Of a DNA stretch of 47,342 nucleotides, positions 15,468 to 23,486 are shown in pieces. The stretch lies in NCBI GenBank assembly GCA_910587135.1, contig CAJULF010000021.1:1-47342 (forward strand), read 5' to 3'. Both the position numbers and the translations under genes were made by a program. The notes beneath the pieces were generated by a model. It ran no database searches. It was not told the DNA's origin and saw nothing but the letters and a program-made list of their open reading frames with translations. Every line of letters begins with the position of its first letter. Positions within the stretch are counted from its first letter, which is position 1. Source of the stretch: an uncultured Oscillospiraceae bacterium. GTDB taxonomy: Bacteria; Bacillota; Clostridia; Oscillospirales; Ruminococcaceae.

Positions 15468-16062
15468 CAGGAGCTTCCTCCTTCAGCTTGGCGATACTGT
15501 CCATTATCCTCGAACTTACCGCCTTAAGCTGCCGCTTATCGGTAATGTCCACATCGAAAGCGTCCGCGCCTATCTTCTCTCCTACCGAGATTACGCATCT
15601 TCGCCGGAAGCGCTTTCTGCCATACTTTATGAAAACGGGAACGACAGGCACTTTAGCCTGCGCCGCTATCAGCGTGACTCCGCTTTTCGCCCTGCCCAGT
15701 TCACCGTCCTTGGAGCGTGTGCCCTCGGGGAATATAATAAATATCCGTCCGCGCTTAAGGCTGTCCAGCGCGTTGTCTATCGCGGAGGAATCCTTCGCTC
15801 CGCGCTTTACGGGAAACGCCCCCAGCCTTTTTATAAGCCAGGTGAATATCGGGTTTAAATGGAAAAGCTCTTCCTTCGCCATGAAATTGTATTTCCCGCG
15901 AAAGGTTATCCCCACCATCGGCGGATCGTTGTTTGAAACATGGTTGGACGCGATAATGTAACCGCCCTTTTCATCGGGTATATTTTCCCGCCCGATAACG
16001 GTTATATGAAATACTATATGGTACGCGAACCTCACAAGCTCACGGGCAATGGAGTAAAACAT
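15457..16062 (-). CDS. plsC: 1-acyl-sn-glycerol-3-phosphate acyltransferase
   Basis: 201 aa, membrane-associated enzyme that makes phosphatidic acid. The acyltransferase motifs are NHVSNNDP (H41 and D46 of the HX4D motif), a middle block RLGAFPVKRG and FPEGTRS near 108-114, then GVTLIAAQAKVPVVPVFI. An N-terminal hydrophobic segment (VRFAYHIVFHITVIG) serves membrane attachment. Start ATG at 16062 overlaps the cmk stop as TGATG, with AAAGGAG 8 bases upstream. Confidence 0.92.
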   Translation of the reverse strand: MFYSIARELVRFAYHIVFHITVIGRENIPDEKGGYIIASNHVSNNDPPMVGITFRGKYNFMAKEELFHLNPIFTWLIKRLGAFPVKRGAKDSSAIDNALDSLKRGRIFIIFPEGTRSKDGELGRAKSGVTLIAAQAKVPVVPVFIKYGRKRFRRRCVISVGEKIGADAFDVDITDKRQLKAVSSRIMDSIAKLKEEAPDVD

Positions 16063-16736
16063 CACAGTCTCTCCTTTATCAACCCGCACACAAGCTTCAC
16101 GGACTGCTCAAAATCAAGACCCGACGTATCCGCCACAACAGCGTCCTCCGCCGCCCTCAGCGGAGCTGCCGCGCGGTGGCTGTCGTTGTAGTCCCGCTTG
16201 TTAAGGTCGTCGAGCACCTCTTCAAAGGTCACCTCGCGCCCCTTAGCCTTAAGCTCGTCAAAACGCCTTTTCGCGCGTATCTCGGGGGAAGCGGTCAGGA
16301 AAATCTTTACCCTTGCGTTCGGAAGCACTACCGTTCCTATATCCCGCCCGTCCATTATCACATTGTTTTTTTCGGCAAACTCCCGCTGCATGCCCAACAG
16401 GGCGTCCCTTACCTCGGGGACGGCGGACACCGCCGAAGCCGCCATTGAAATTTCGGGAAATCTTATTTCCTCGGACACATCCTCGCCGTTAAGGAAAATA
16501 TGCTGAACTCCGTCAATAATACGTATTCCGAGGGAGATTTCCCCAAGCTGCGCCGCAATATCCACGGGCGAGCCCATATCCGTATTTTTTCTGCGGCAAT
16601 ACAGCCCAACAGAGCGGTACATAGCGCCCGTATCGACATAAACATATCCAAGCGCCGCCGCGGCAGCGCGGGCTATCGTGCTTTTTCCCGCACCCACGGG
16701 ACCGTCTATCGCGACAGAAACATACTCCGGCATCAT
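16062..16736 (-). CDS. cmk: Cytidylate kinase
   Basis: 224 aa, phosphorylates CMP and dCMP. Walker A GPVGAGKST (12-20), YVDTGAMYR substrate segment, NVIMDGRDIGTVVLP and the RRFDELKAKG lid are all diagnostic. The start at 16736 is supported by GGAG 6 bases upstream; the longest open frame would begin at or before the predicted transcription start (about 16810) and is therefore unlikely. First gene of the cmk-plsC-ispH/rpsA operon. Confidence 0.94.
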   Translation of the reverse strand: MMPEYVSVAIDGPVGAGKSTIARAAAAALGYVYVDTGAMYRSVGLYCRRKNTDMGSPVDIAAQLGEISLGIRIIDGVQHIFLNGEDVSEEIRFPEISMAASAVSAVPEVRDALLGMQREFAEKNNVIMDGRDIGTVVLPNARVKIFLTASPEIRAKRRFDELKAKGREVTFEEVLDDLNKRDYNDSHRAAAPLRAAEDAVVADTSGLDFEQSVKLVCGLIKERL

Positions 16737-16816
16737 TCTGAACTCCGTATCGGCAATAACGGGAATTGCCTTAGTCATAGAAAAGGGTATAGTAACCCTA
16801 TAATCTATCACGTTAT

Positions 16817-16845
16817 ATTATAACACATTCAAAATAAAATTTCAA
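16817..16845 (-). promoter_or_regulatory. Promoter of the cmk operon
   Basis: On the minus strand: TTGAAA (16845-16840), 17 bases, TATAAT (16822-16817). The leader to the cmk ATG is about 70 bases. Confidence 0.8.
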
Positions 16846-17000
16846 GGGCTTTTTCAAATTTTTTTAATGAATTTGCGTCTTTTTTGCGTCTGCCACAGTG
16901 GAAACTGTCGGGGGCAGTTGTTCTGTTTGATTTTGCCCGTCAAATTTATCGGGAATAAATCGCGGTATAAAGCGCAAGCTAAAACAGAAGGGAGCTGATT

Positions 17001-17204
17001 ATTACGGACAAATATCCATTTCCCCCAAAGCACGGCTATAACGAGCTTGATTCGGAGGACTTCATGAGCACAAGCTCCGCCGCGGACTGCACGGGGCTTA
17101 TACCGTCCGAGCCGCAGACTCAGAGCGAGTACGATAATTACGCGGAGTTATACAATTTTCTGCCGCCCTCCGCGGCTGAGGACGCAAGACGGTACGGTGA
17201 CTGA
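17001..17204 (+). CDS. Small unidentified protein with apparent ATT start (67 aa)
   Basis: The frame ITDKYPFPPKHGYNELDSEDFM...STSSAADCTGLIPSEPQTQSEYDNYAELYNFLPP... reads as a genuine acidic small protein. AAGGGAG ends 6 bases before ATT at 17001. No ATG, GTG or TTG lies at a usable distance; the first ATG (17064) would remove 21 well-formed residues and has no ribosome binding site. ATT initiation (as in infC) is rare and autoregulatory in known cases. Contains one Cys and many Pro/Tyr/Asp; no known domain. Followed by a hairpin that is duplicated around SLR1-B. Confidence 0.55.
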   Translation: MTDKYPFPPKHGYNELDSEDFMSTSSAADCTGLIPSEPQTQSEYDNYAELYNFLPPSAAEDARRYGD

Positions 17205-17223
17205 CTTTACAGATTTTTTTGAT

Positions 17224-17256
17224 AAATCCTCCGTTCAAAAAACGGGGGATTTATCT
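17224..17256 (+). terminator. Terminator hairpin, left direct repeat of SLR1-B
   Basis: AAATCCTCCGTT-CAAAA-AACGGGGGATTT stem just after the 67-aa gene. The same 33 bases recur on the right of SLR1-B with 31 of 33 matches. Confidence 0.7.
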
Positions 17257-17450
17257 CAGCTTGTAGAAAAAGCTTATAAGCCACGCAATGTCAGCGCATG
17301 AAATTTCAAAAAGTGTCGGAATTTGCTTCGCAAATTCCGACCGGTTTCCGCAATCGCGCGGAGTGAGCGCAGCGATCGGCGCGTGATTGCGGAAATTTTG
17401 AAAATTTTTTTAAATAATTCGCCCTTGGTCAACCTTATATATACAGTCTG
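17257..17450 (+). mobile_element. SLR1 copy B (194 bp)
   Basis: Ends CAGCTTGTAG and TATACAGTCTG. Stem 1 is TCGGAATTTGC-TTC-GCAAATTCCGA, quite unlike other copies in sequence yet perfectly paired; stem 2 begins CCGCAATC and ends GATTGCGG. Conserved framing blocks as in copy A. Confidence 0.8.
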
Positions 17451-17483
17451 AAATCTTCCGTTCAAAAAACGGAGGATTTATCT
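17451..17483 (+). terminator. Terminator hairpin, right direct repeat of SLR1-B
   Basis: AAATCTTCCGTT-CAAAA-AACGGAGGATTT followed by TATCTTTTTT, a full intrinsic terminator. It duplicates 17224-17256. Confidence 0.75.
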
Positions 17484-17545
17484 TTTTTGCGGCTTTTTAA
17501 CGCGGCTCTGTAATTCAACTCTCTGTTGAAAACGTTTAAAACACC

Positions 17546-17800
17546 TTAAGGCAACGCCGTACAAAGCTTGTGCGGTCAGATTGTATATAAAGGTTGACCT
17601 AAATTGGATTATTAAAAAAATTTCAAAATTTCCGCACTCACGCTCCGCTTCACTCCGTTTCGCTCTGCGCGACTGCGGAAACCGTGCGCATTTGCCGAAT
17701 GGCAAATGCGCACTTTTTGAAATTTCATGCGCCGACATTGCGTTGCCAATAGGCTTTTTCTACAAGCTGACCGTGCAAAGCTCGTGCAGGGTTGTCTTAA
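17546..17800. repeat. SLR2 ends surrounding SLR1 copy C
   Basis: TTAAGGCAACGCCGTACAA at the left and its imperfect inverse ...GGGTTGTCTTAA at the right are SLR2 termini. The inside of SLR2 is absent; SLR1-C occupies the space. The two inner flanks also match each other directly (CCGTACAAAGCTTGTGCGG versus CCGTGCAAAGCTCGTGCAG, 16 of 19). Confidence 0.6.
17577..17769 (-). mobile_element. SLR1 copy C (193 bp, reverse)
   Basis: Reverse orientation, from CAGCTTGTAG (17769) to TATACAATCTG (17577). Stem 1 is GTGCGCATTTGCC paired with GGCAAATGCGCAC; stem 2 is CCGCAGTCGCG... as in copy F. It lies 53 bp beyond the stop of the leftward bPH gene, in the same direction as that gene. Confidence 0.8.
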
Positions 17801-17822
17801 ATCATTTATTGATTCAGGTGTG

Positions 17823-18176
17823 TTATTCCGAAAACTCCGCTTCCGCGAAAATCACCACGCTTCCTCCTCCCGTATGCAGAACGGTAAGAACGGGACTGCC
17901 GAACAGCCTGACGCCGTTTGTCCATAAAATATTTTCTTTGCACAAGCGCTTGTTTTTTTTGATAAACACACCGCTGTGTATGTGAATTTCCCTGCTGTTA
18001 TCAACATAATCAAGTTTTTTGAAATACAAATACCACCAACCCGCCGCGGCTGCTCCCCCGAAAATCAGAACCATTCCCATGATGCTTAGACCTGACGAAG
18101 CGAACACTACTCCCGCCGATACAGCCGTAACGGGAAGCAGCATGATAATCTGAAAACCCGTCCATAATTTTTTCAT
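17823..18176 (-). CDS. Small membrane protein with bacterial PH-like domain
   Basis: 117 aa. Two hydrophobic helices (about 7-27 and 32-53: MLLPVTAVSAGVVFASS and GMVLIFGGAAAAGWWYLYF) are followed by a cytosolic beta-rich segment (REIHIHSGVFIKKNKRLCKENILWTNGVRLFGSPVLTVLHTGGGSVVIFAEAEF) that fits the bPH2 / DUF304 layout of two TM helices plus PH-like half. Monocistronic. Role unknown; such proteins occur near secretion and stress genes. Confidence 0.65.
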   Translation of the reverse strand: MKKLWTGFQIIMLLPVTAVSAGVVFASSGLSIMGMVLIFGGAAAAGWWYLYFKKLDYVDNSREIHIHSGVFIKKNKRLCKENILWTNGVRLFGSPVLTVLHTGGGSVVIFAEAEFSE

Positions 18177-18267
18177 AATTTTATCACCGATCTCTCAATC
18201 CGCTTTTTCAATAAAATCCCCCGCGTTGAATAAAATTATGCAACATGCCGAAATAAATCGGTTACTA

Positions 18268-18296
18268 TTGACAAAATAACTTAACAGTGTTAAAAT
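18268..18296 (+). promoter_or_regulatory. Promoter of the MarR gene
   Basis: TTGACA (18268-18273), 17 bases, TAAAAT (18291-18296). The spacer contains the palindrome described separately. Confidence 0.8.
18281..18293. promoter_or_regulatory. Probable MarR operator
   Basis: TTAACA-G-TGTTAA is a perfect inverted repeat that covers the end of the spacer and the start of the -10 box. TTAACANNTGTTAA-like sites are typical of MarR proteins, so autoregulation by the next gene is likely (inference). Confidence 0.65.
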
Positions 18297-18335
18297 ATAA
18301 ACCATGTTAAGCATACATCAAGAGGGGGTGTAAAT

Positions 18336-18842
18336 TTGAAATGCCTTTTTGAAGCGCTGAAAAAGGACACTGAGCTGGGCACGCGGCTTTCACGTGAGGA
18401 TTATGACAGGCTTCTGAAAAGTATCCGGCAAATGATGAGCGTAAACACCTTCACGCTGCTTGATAATATAACCCTCGCGGAGCTGAAGCTTATATACTGC
18501 GCGGAGGAAAATTTCAAGACCGAAGGCAAACCTCTTTCTTCGGCTGAGGCGGCTGAACGGTTGGGAATATCCGCGCCCGCGGTTTCCAGAACCGTAAAAG
18601 GGCTTGAGATCAAGGGTTTTCTGGAACGGCGGCTTGACGACAACGACCGCAGGAGCATAAAAATCATTGTGACGGATAATGGAAGAAGCGTTCTGGAGGA
18701 AAATATGAAGCTTTGCATAGCGCTGCTTGACAGAATTTTCGCAAGGTTTTCGGACAAAGAGCTGGCGGATATGGTAAGGCTTCAATGCAAATTCAGCGAT
18801 GAACTGAAAAAGATCACCTCAGGCTTTAATGAAACGGAATAG
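18336..18842 (+). CDS. MarR-family transcriptional regulator
   Basis: 168 aa with a TTG start 6 bases after GAGGGGGTG. The winged helix runs from about 45 to 125: LSSAEAAERLGISAPAVSRTVKGLEIKGFLERRLDDNDRRSIKIIVTDNGRSVLEE, with the D-x-R-D-x-R-like wing motif DDNDRRS. Helices at both ends form the dimer interface. It has its own promoter with an operator and lies 412 bp before a fused ABC exporter, a common regulator/efflux pairing; whether the transcript reaches the exporter through the repeats is unknown. Confidence 0.9.
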   Translation: MKCLFEALKKDTELGTRLSREDYDRLLKSIRQMMSVNTFTLLDNITLAELKLIYCAEENFKTEGKPLSSAEAAERLGISAPAVSRTVKGLEIKGFLERRLDDNDRRSIKIIVTDNGRSVLEENMKLCIALLDRIFARFSDKELADMVRLQCKFSDELKKITSGFNETE

Positions 18843-18864
18843 CCTAAAGGTCATATTTTGACAC

Positions 18865-19250
18865 GGGTCAGCCGCAAAATCAAAAAGTACGGCACTGAAA
18901 GCCGAAAGCAGTGCTGCGCCCACGCAGGATATTTCCCGAATACCTCCGTGAAAGCGCAGCGAAGCGGAGCTTTTTCGGAGGGTCAGCGCGAACTATTTTC
19001 TCGTGTCAGCTTGTAGAAAAAGCCTATTTGCAGCGCAATGTCAGCGCATGAAATTTCAAAAAGTACACATTTGCCGAACGGCAAATGTGTACGGTTTTCG
19101 CAGCCGCGCAGAGCGAAACGGAGTGAAGCGGAGCGTGGGTGCGGAAATTTTGAAAATTTTTTTAATAATCCGCTTCAGATCAATCTTTATATACAGGCTG
19201 CAGCGCGAACTCCGTCCGCGCGTTTCGGGAATTTTTTTCAAATAAGGAGA
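18865..19250 (+). repeat. LDR leader repeat copy 1, interrupted by SLR1-D
   Basis: GCGCCCACGCAGGATATTTCCCGAA at its left (split here by the SLR1 copy) and TTCGGGAATTTTTTTC before AAATAAGGAG at its right can pair. The same layout occurs before the Ca-ATPase and the beta-helix/TerD gene. It ends at the ribosome binding site of the ABC transporter gene. Confidence 0.6.
19007..19200 (+). mobile_element. SLR1 copy D (194 bp)
   Basis: CAGCTTGTAG...TATACAGGCTG. Stem 1 is GTACACATTTGCC paired with GGCAAATGTGTAC, a version with two compensated pairs relative to copies C and F. Flanks CAGCGCGAACT... at 18984-19006 and 19201-19223 match at 17 of 23 in direct orientation. It lies in the leader of the ABC exporter. 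Confidence 0.8.
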
Positions 19251-19254
19251 TAAT

Positions 19255-22044
19255 ATGCTGGAGATCAAGAACATAAACAAGGATTATACAGCGGGGAGTG
19301 ACATAGTTCACGCGCTGAAAGACGTATCGATATGCTTCCGCGAGAGCGAGCTGGTGTCGGTTCTGGGTCACTCGGGCTGCGGAAAGACCACGCTGCTTAA
19401 TATTATCGGAGGACTGGATCAGTACACATCGGGCGATCTGATAATAAACGGAAAATCCACCAAGCAGTTCAAGGCGCGGGATTGGGATACATACAGAAAT
19501 CACTCGGTTGGCTTTATTTTCCAGAGCTATAATCTTATACCGCACCAGACGGTGCTGTCCAACGTTGAGCTTGCGCTGACGCTTTCGGGCGTGTCTAAGT
19601 CGGAGCGCAGACAGCGGGCTAAAGAAGCTTTGGAAAAGGTCGGACTCGGCGACCAGCTCAACAAGCGCCCCAACCAGATGTCGGGCGGACAGATGCAGCG
19701 CGTGGCAATCGCAAGGGCGCTTGTAAACGACCCCGATATACTGCTTGCTGACGAACCTACCGGCGCTCTCGACAGCGAAACCTCGTTGCAGATAATGGAG
19801 CTTGTAAAGGAGATTGCCAAGGACAGACTGGTTATTATGGTAACTCATAACCCCGAGCTTGCGGAAAAGTATTCGACAAGAATAGTAAAGCTGCTTGACG
19901 GCAGAATAGTCGGAGATACCATGCCATTTGACGGCAAAGACGTCAAGGAGAAAAAGCCCGCGGTCAATAAGGGAAAGAAAAAGACCTCCATGTCATTCGC
20001 GACGGCTCTGGCATTGTCCAGAAATAATCTGCTCACAAAAAAGGGACGCACATTCCTTACATCGTTCGCCGGCAGCATAGGAATTATAGGCATCGCGCTT
20101 ATCCTTTCGCTTTCCCACGGAGTTCAGGCGTACATAGACAGCGTGGAGCGCTCCACCCTGTCCTCATATCCTATCTCAATACAGCAGGAAACGGTGGACT
20201 ATTCAAGCCTTATGCAGTCCATGATGGGCATACGCGAGGACAGCTTTGAGGGCAGAGAAGAAAACAGGGTATACACCAACGATATCTCCACCGAAATGAT
20301 GAAAACCATGCTTTCCGAGCTTCAGACCAACAATCTGGCGGAATTCAAACAGTATATAGAGAGCAACCCCGATAATATTATGGACAGCATTTCGGAGATA
20401 CAGTACAGCTACTCTCCTTCGCTGTATATTTACGGCAGGGATCTGAACGACAATATCCTGCGCGTAAACCCCTCCACGGTCATGGATGCGATGATGGGGG
20501 AGAGCATGGCGAACACCCTCACCCAGATGGATTCCACCTATTCCTCGCTTATGGGCGGAGGAATGTCCATGAGCGGAATGAACGTGTGGAACGAGCTGCT
20601 GGGAAATGATATCATCAAAAATCAATACGAGGTGCTGGCGGGAAGGCTGCCCGAGAGCTACAGCGAGGTAGTGCTGATAGTAAACGAGCACAACGAGCTG
20701 TCAGACGTAACGCTGTACGCGCTCGGTCTGCGCGACCAGTCGGAGCTTAACGGCATGATGACTTCGATAATGACGGGCGAGAGCTTTGACCTTGACACAG
20801 GAGATATGTCGTTCAGCTATGACGAGCTGTTGGATATGTCGTTCCGTCTTCTCATACCGTCGGATTTTTACGGCGAAAACGGCGAGGGCGGCTATGACAA
20901 CATGAGCAAGGACGAGGAGTTTATGGCTCAGGCTCTGGAAGACGCTCCCGAAATAAAGGTAGTGGGTATCGTGCGTCCCGACGGGGATTCGCTGTTAACC
21001 ACCGCTAATAACGGCGGTATCGGATACACCCACGCCCTGACGGAATTTATGATAGGCAGAATCAACGAAAGCGCTCTTGTAAAAGCGCAAAAGGACGATC
21101 CCGACGTTGACGTTTTCACCGGCATAGAATTCCCCAAGGACAACGAAACTACCGAGGAACCGATGTCCCGTGAGGAAGCAATGTCCATGATAATGGGCAT
21201 GATGAGCGAAGAACAGCTCGCGCAGCTTTCACAGGGAATTCTGGAATCCCTTACGCAGGAGCAGCAGATGTCGCTTATGCAGCTCCCAGCCGAACAGCAG
21301 CAGGCTGCTATGATGGAAATGGCAGACCCCGCGCAGCTTTCCGCGTTGTTTATGAATGTAATGACAGCGGAGCAGCTCAGCGAACTTATGTCGCTGACCG
21401 AAGAACCCGAGAGCACCGAGGCCACATATGAAGGAAATCTTGAGATACTGGGCGTTGCCGACCTTGCCAAGCCAAGCTCGATTTCGATTTACGCAAAGGA
21501 CTTTGACGGAAAGGAAGCTGTAACAAAATTCATTTCCGACTACAACGATTCAAAGGTTGCCGCTGACAAGCAGGAGGACGTCATAAACTACACGGATTAC
21601 ATGGGATTGATGATATCCTCCGTAAGCACCATAATCGATTCTATTTCCTATATACTCATCGCTTTTGTGGCGATATCGCTGGTAGTTTCCTCTATTATGA
21701 TAGGTATTATAACATATATCTCCGTTCTTGAGAGAACAAAGGAGATAGGTATTCTGCGAGCTATCGGTGCCTCAAAGTGCGATATCTCAAGGGTATTCAA
21801 CGCCGAAACGCTTATAGTGGGATTTTCCGCGGGAGCTATCGGAATTATCGTGACCTTGCTGCTGAACATACCAATAAACATTATCATTGAGCACCTTACG
21901 GATATCGCGAATATGTCCAAGCTGCCGTGGCAGGGCGGAGTTATCCTTGTGATAATCAGCATGCTTCTGACCCTTATAGCGGGACTGTTCCCCGCAAAGG
22001 TTGCGGCAAACAAAGACCCCGTGGAGGCACTCAGGACCGAATAA
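19255..22044 (+). CDS. MacB-type ABC transporter, ATPase and FtsX permease in one chain
   Basis: 929 aa. Residues 1-225 are the ATPase: Walker A GHSGCGKTT, Q-loop, signature MSGGQMQR, Walker B DILLADEP, H-loop MVTHNP. After a linker a TM helix (about 272-292, TFLTSFAGSIGIIGIALILS) leads to a roughly 490-residue extracellular domain. Three TM helices close the FtsX domain at the C-terminus (residues 790-925, with ERTKEIGILRAIGASKCDISRVFNAETL). MacB-like mechanotransmission of peptides, antibiotics or signals is expected. The extracellular part has a Met/Gln/Glu-rich insertion at about 640-720. Start preceded by AAGGAG. Preceded by a MarR gene. Confidence 0.92.
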   Translation: MLEIKNINKDYTAGSDIVHALKDVSICFRESELVSVLGHSGCGKTTLLNIIGGLDQYTSGDLIINGKSTKQFKARDWDTYRNHSVGFIFQSYNLIPHQTVLSNVELALTLSGVSKSERRQRAKEALEKVGLGDQLNKRPNQMSGGQMQRVAIARALVNDPDILLADEPTGALDSETSLQIMELVKEIAKDRLVIMVTHNPELAEKYSTRIVKLLDGRIVGDTMPFDGKDVKEKKPAVNKGKKKTSMSFATALALSRNNLLTKKGRTFLTSFAGSIGIIGIALILSLSHGVQAYIDSVERSTLSSYPISIQQETVDYSSLMQSMMGIREDSFEGREENRVYTNDISTEMMKTMLSELQTNNLAEFKQYIESNPDNIMDSISEIQYSYSPSLYIYGRDLNDNILRVNPSTVMDAMMGESMANTLTQMDSTYSSLMGGGMSMSGMNVWNELLGNDIIKNQYEVLAGRLPESYSEVVLIVNEHNELSDVTLYALGLRDQSELNGMMTSIMTGESFDLDTGDMSFSYDELLDMSFRLLIPSDFYGENGEGGYDNMSKDEEFMAQALEDAPEIKVVGIVRPDGDSLLTTANNGGIGYTHALTEFMIGRINESALVKAQKDDPDVDVFTGIEFPKDNETTEEPMSREEAMSMIMGMMSEEQLAQLSQGILESLTQEQQMSLMQLPAEQQQAAMMEMADPAQLSALFMNVMTAEQLSELMSLTEEPESTEATYEGNLEILGVADLAKPSSISIYAKDFDGKEAVTKFISDYNDSKVAADKQEDVINYTDYMGLMISSVSTIIDSISYILIAFVAISLVVSSIMIGIITYISVLERTKEIGILRAIGASKCDISRVFNAETLIVGFSAGAIGIIVTLLLNIPINIIIEHLTDIANMSKLPWQGGVILVIISMLLTLIAGLFPAKVAANKDPVEALRTE

Positions 22045-22068
22045 CAGCCAAAAAGCATATAGACAAAG

Positions 22069-22099
22069 CCCGCGGTATAATTCCCGCGGGTTTTGTTTT
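22069..22099 (+). terminator. Terminator of the ABC transporter gene
   Basis: Stem CCCGCGG/CCGCGGG with an 8-base loop followed by TTTTGTTTT, 24 bases beyond the stop. Confidence 0.85.
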
Positions 22100-22226
22100 C
22101 GGAACTTATTCTCATAGCCTGATGGGCTTGGACTGTGAAGCAAATTTATTTATATCGAGAATTTTTAAAGCGGACAGCAGCAAATATTACGGCATGACGA
22201 GCTTTGAGCGGATATAAAAGCATCTT

Positions 22227-22880
22227 TCACCTTATAATATCGTCGATTTTTTCCGCGTATTCCGCAAGGCTGTCCATATAATAATCCGCAGTATCGCACA
22301 GCTTTGACTGTTCGGGTTCACCGATATCTCTTACCGCCGCGACCGCAAAGCCCGCTCTTTTCGCCGTTTCCGCCGCATGTAGCGAGTCCTCGAAAACTAT
22401 GGTTTTCTCCGCGGTCCCGCCTGCCATTTGAGCCGCCGCGATAAAAATTTCGGGGGAACTCTTTCCGCCGTATTTCTCACAGCTTGCCAATCCCTTAAAA
22501 TATTTTATCATGTCCAAGCGCGTCAGCGCCGCACGCGACAGCCTCTCATCACCCGCCGTGGCAAGGCTCATTGAAATCCCGCGCTCGGAAAGCGCCCGCA
22601 AAAGCTCTGCCGCCCCCCGTTTGGGAAGAGCTTCAAAACAATAAAAATCCGAGATTATTCGCTTAAGCCCCGCAAGTATTTCTTCCGCAGACATATCAAC
22701 AGTATACTCTCTGCTCAGCAGCGCCGCGCCGTCCTTTAACGACAGCCGCAGCAGCCTGTCCGAAAGCCCTCTATGCGGCTTCACTCCGTATGCGAGAAGA
22801 AAACGCTCCCCAAGCTCCTCCCACACTGGCGAGCTGTCAAGCAGCGTGCCGTCAATATCAAAAATCGCACTTTTTATCAT
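22227..22880 (-). CDS. HAD-family phosphatase, beta-phosphoglucomutase-like
   Basis: 217 aa. Motif I FDIDGTLLDSSPVWEE gives nucleophile Asp8 and Asp10; motif II is SLATAGDE, motif III lysine in CEKYGGKSSPEIF, motif IV VFEDSLHAAETAKRAGF. The helical cap between 17 and 85 is of class C1. This subgroup dephosphorylates small sugar phosphates or related metabolites. GGGAGATAAC precedes the ATG. Single gene; substrate unknown. Confidence 0.88.
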   Translation of the reverse strand: MIKSAIFDIDGTLLDSSPVWEELGERFLLAYGVKPHRGLSDRLLRLSLKDGAALLSREYTVDMSAEEILAGLKRIISDFYCFEALPKRGAAELLRALSERGISMSLATAGDERLSRAALTRLDMIKYFKGLASCEKYGGKSSPEIFIAAAQMAGGTAEKTIVFEDSLHAAETAKRAGFAVAAVRDIGEPEQSKLCDTADYYMDSLAEYAEKIDDIIR

Positions 22881-23056
22881 GTTATCTCCCGTTTTTTATT
22901 TCCCTCACTGATATGGTCGGCTTTTCAAACAGCGCCGCGCATTGCAATCTTTTTTGTTGAAGATAAAATTTATATTATATGTGTTGACAAAATGCAGAAA
23001 TGCAGTTATGGAATGATGACAAAGGGCTAAAATGCTTTTAGGGAATGTTGACCTAA

Positions 23057-23216
23057 GAGCCTGTTTAGCATCTCTCAGCACGCATCTTGCTTGCATATTT
23101 TGCGTATTTCTTCGTTAATTTTTCTTGAAATACATACAGTATTTCTGCGAAAAATTGCCTCGAAATACACAAAATCTGCCGCGCAATCTGCATACTTCGA
23201 GATACTAAACAGGCTC
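23057..23216 (+). mobile_element. SLR3 MITE-like element (160 bp)
   Basis: Termini GAGCCTGTTTAGCATCTC and its inverse GAGATACTAAACAGGCTC match at 17 of 18. Flanked by TAA on both sides (23054-23056 and 23217-23219), a 3-bp TNA duplication. No reading frame. The TNA target and termini recall the IS1031 group of the IS5 family, from memory. Confidence 0.8.
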
Positions 23217-23236
23217 TAAAGCGGAATTATTAAAAA

Positions 23237-23369
23237 GAATTTCCCGCACCGCCGCAAAAGCTCCGTCCGCTTTGCGGGCTGCGCGGAGTTTTGCGCAAAT
23301 TACAACATAACATTTTAAGCATTTCCTTAACTTTTGCGCAAAACCCTCACGGCGGATTGTGGGAAATTC
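23237..23369. repeat. Long imperfect inverted repeat
   Basis: GAATTTCCCGCACCGCCG at the left pairs with CGGCGGATTGTGGGAAATTC at the right; an inner pair GGAGTTTTGCGCAA/TTGCGCAAAACCC extends the structure. It fills the remainder of the 600-bp gap between the HAD gene and mntP and could be another stem-loop repeat family member or a terminator-like structure. Confidence 0.5.
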
Positions 23370-23486
23370 ATGCGTAGGCGGAGAGTGGATTTCGACTTTC
23401 AAAGCCTATGACTTATTGATTATTATGTTGTTCTAAGCTAAATTACCGGTTTTATTTCTTCAAACATGCTCAAAATTCACAGATGG

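Noticed and set aside
22881..23056. Promoter-like TTGACA at 22983
   Set aside because: The matching -10 (TATGGA) is poor and no gene follows before the SLR3 element.
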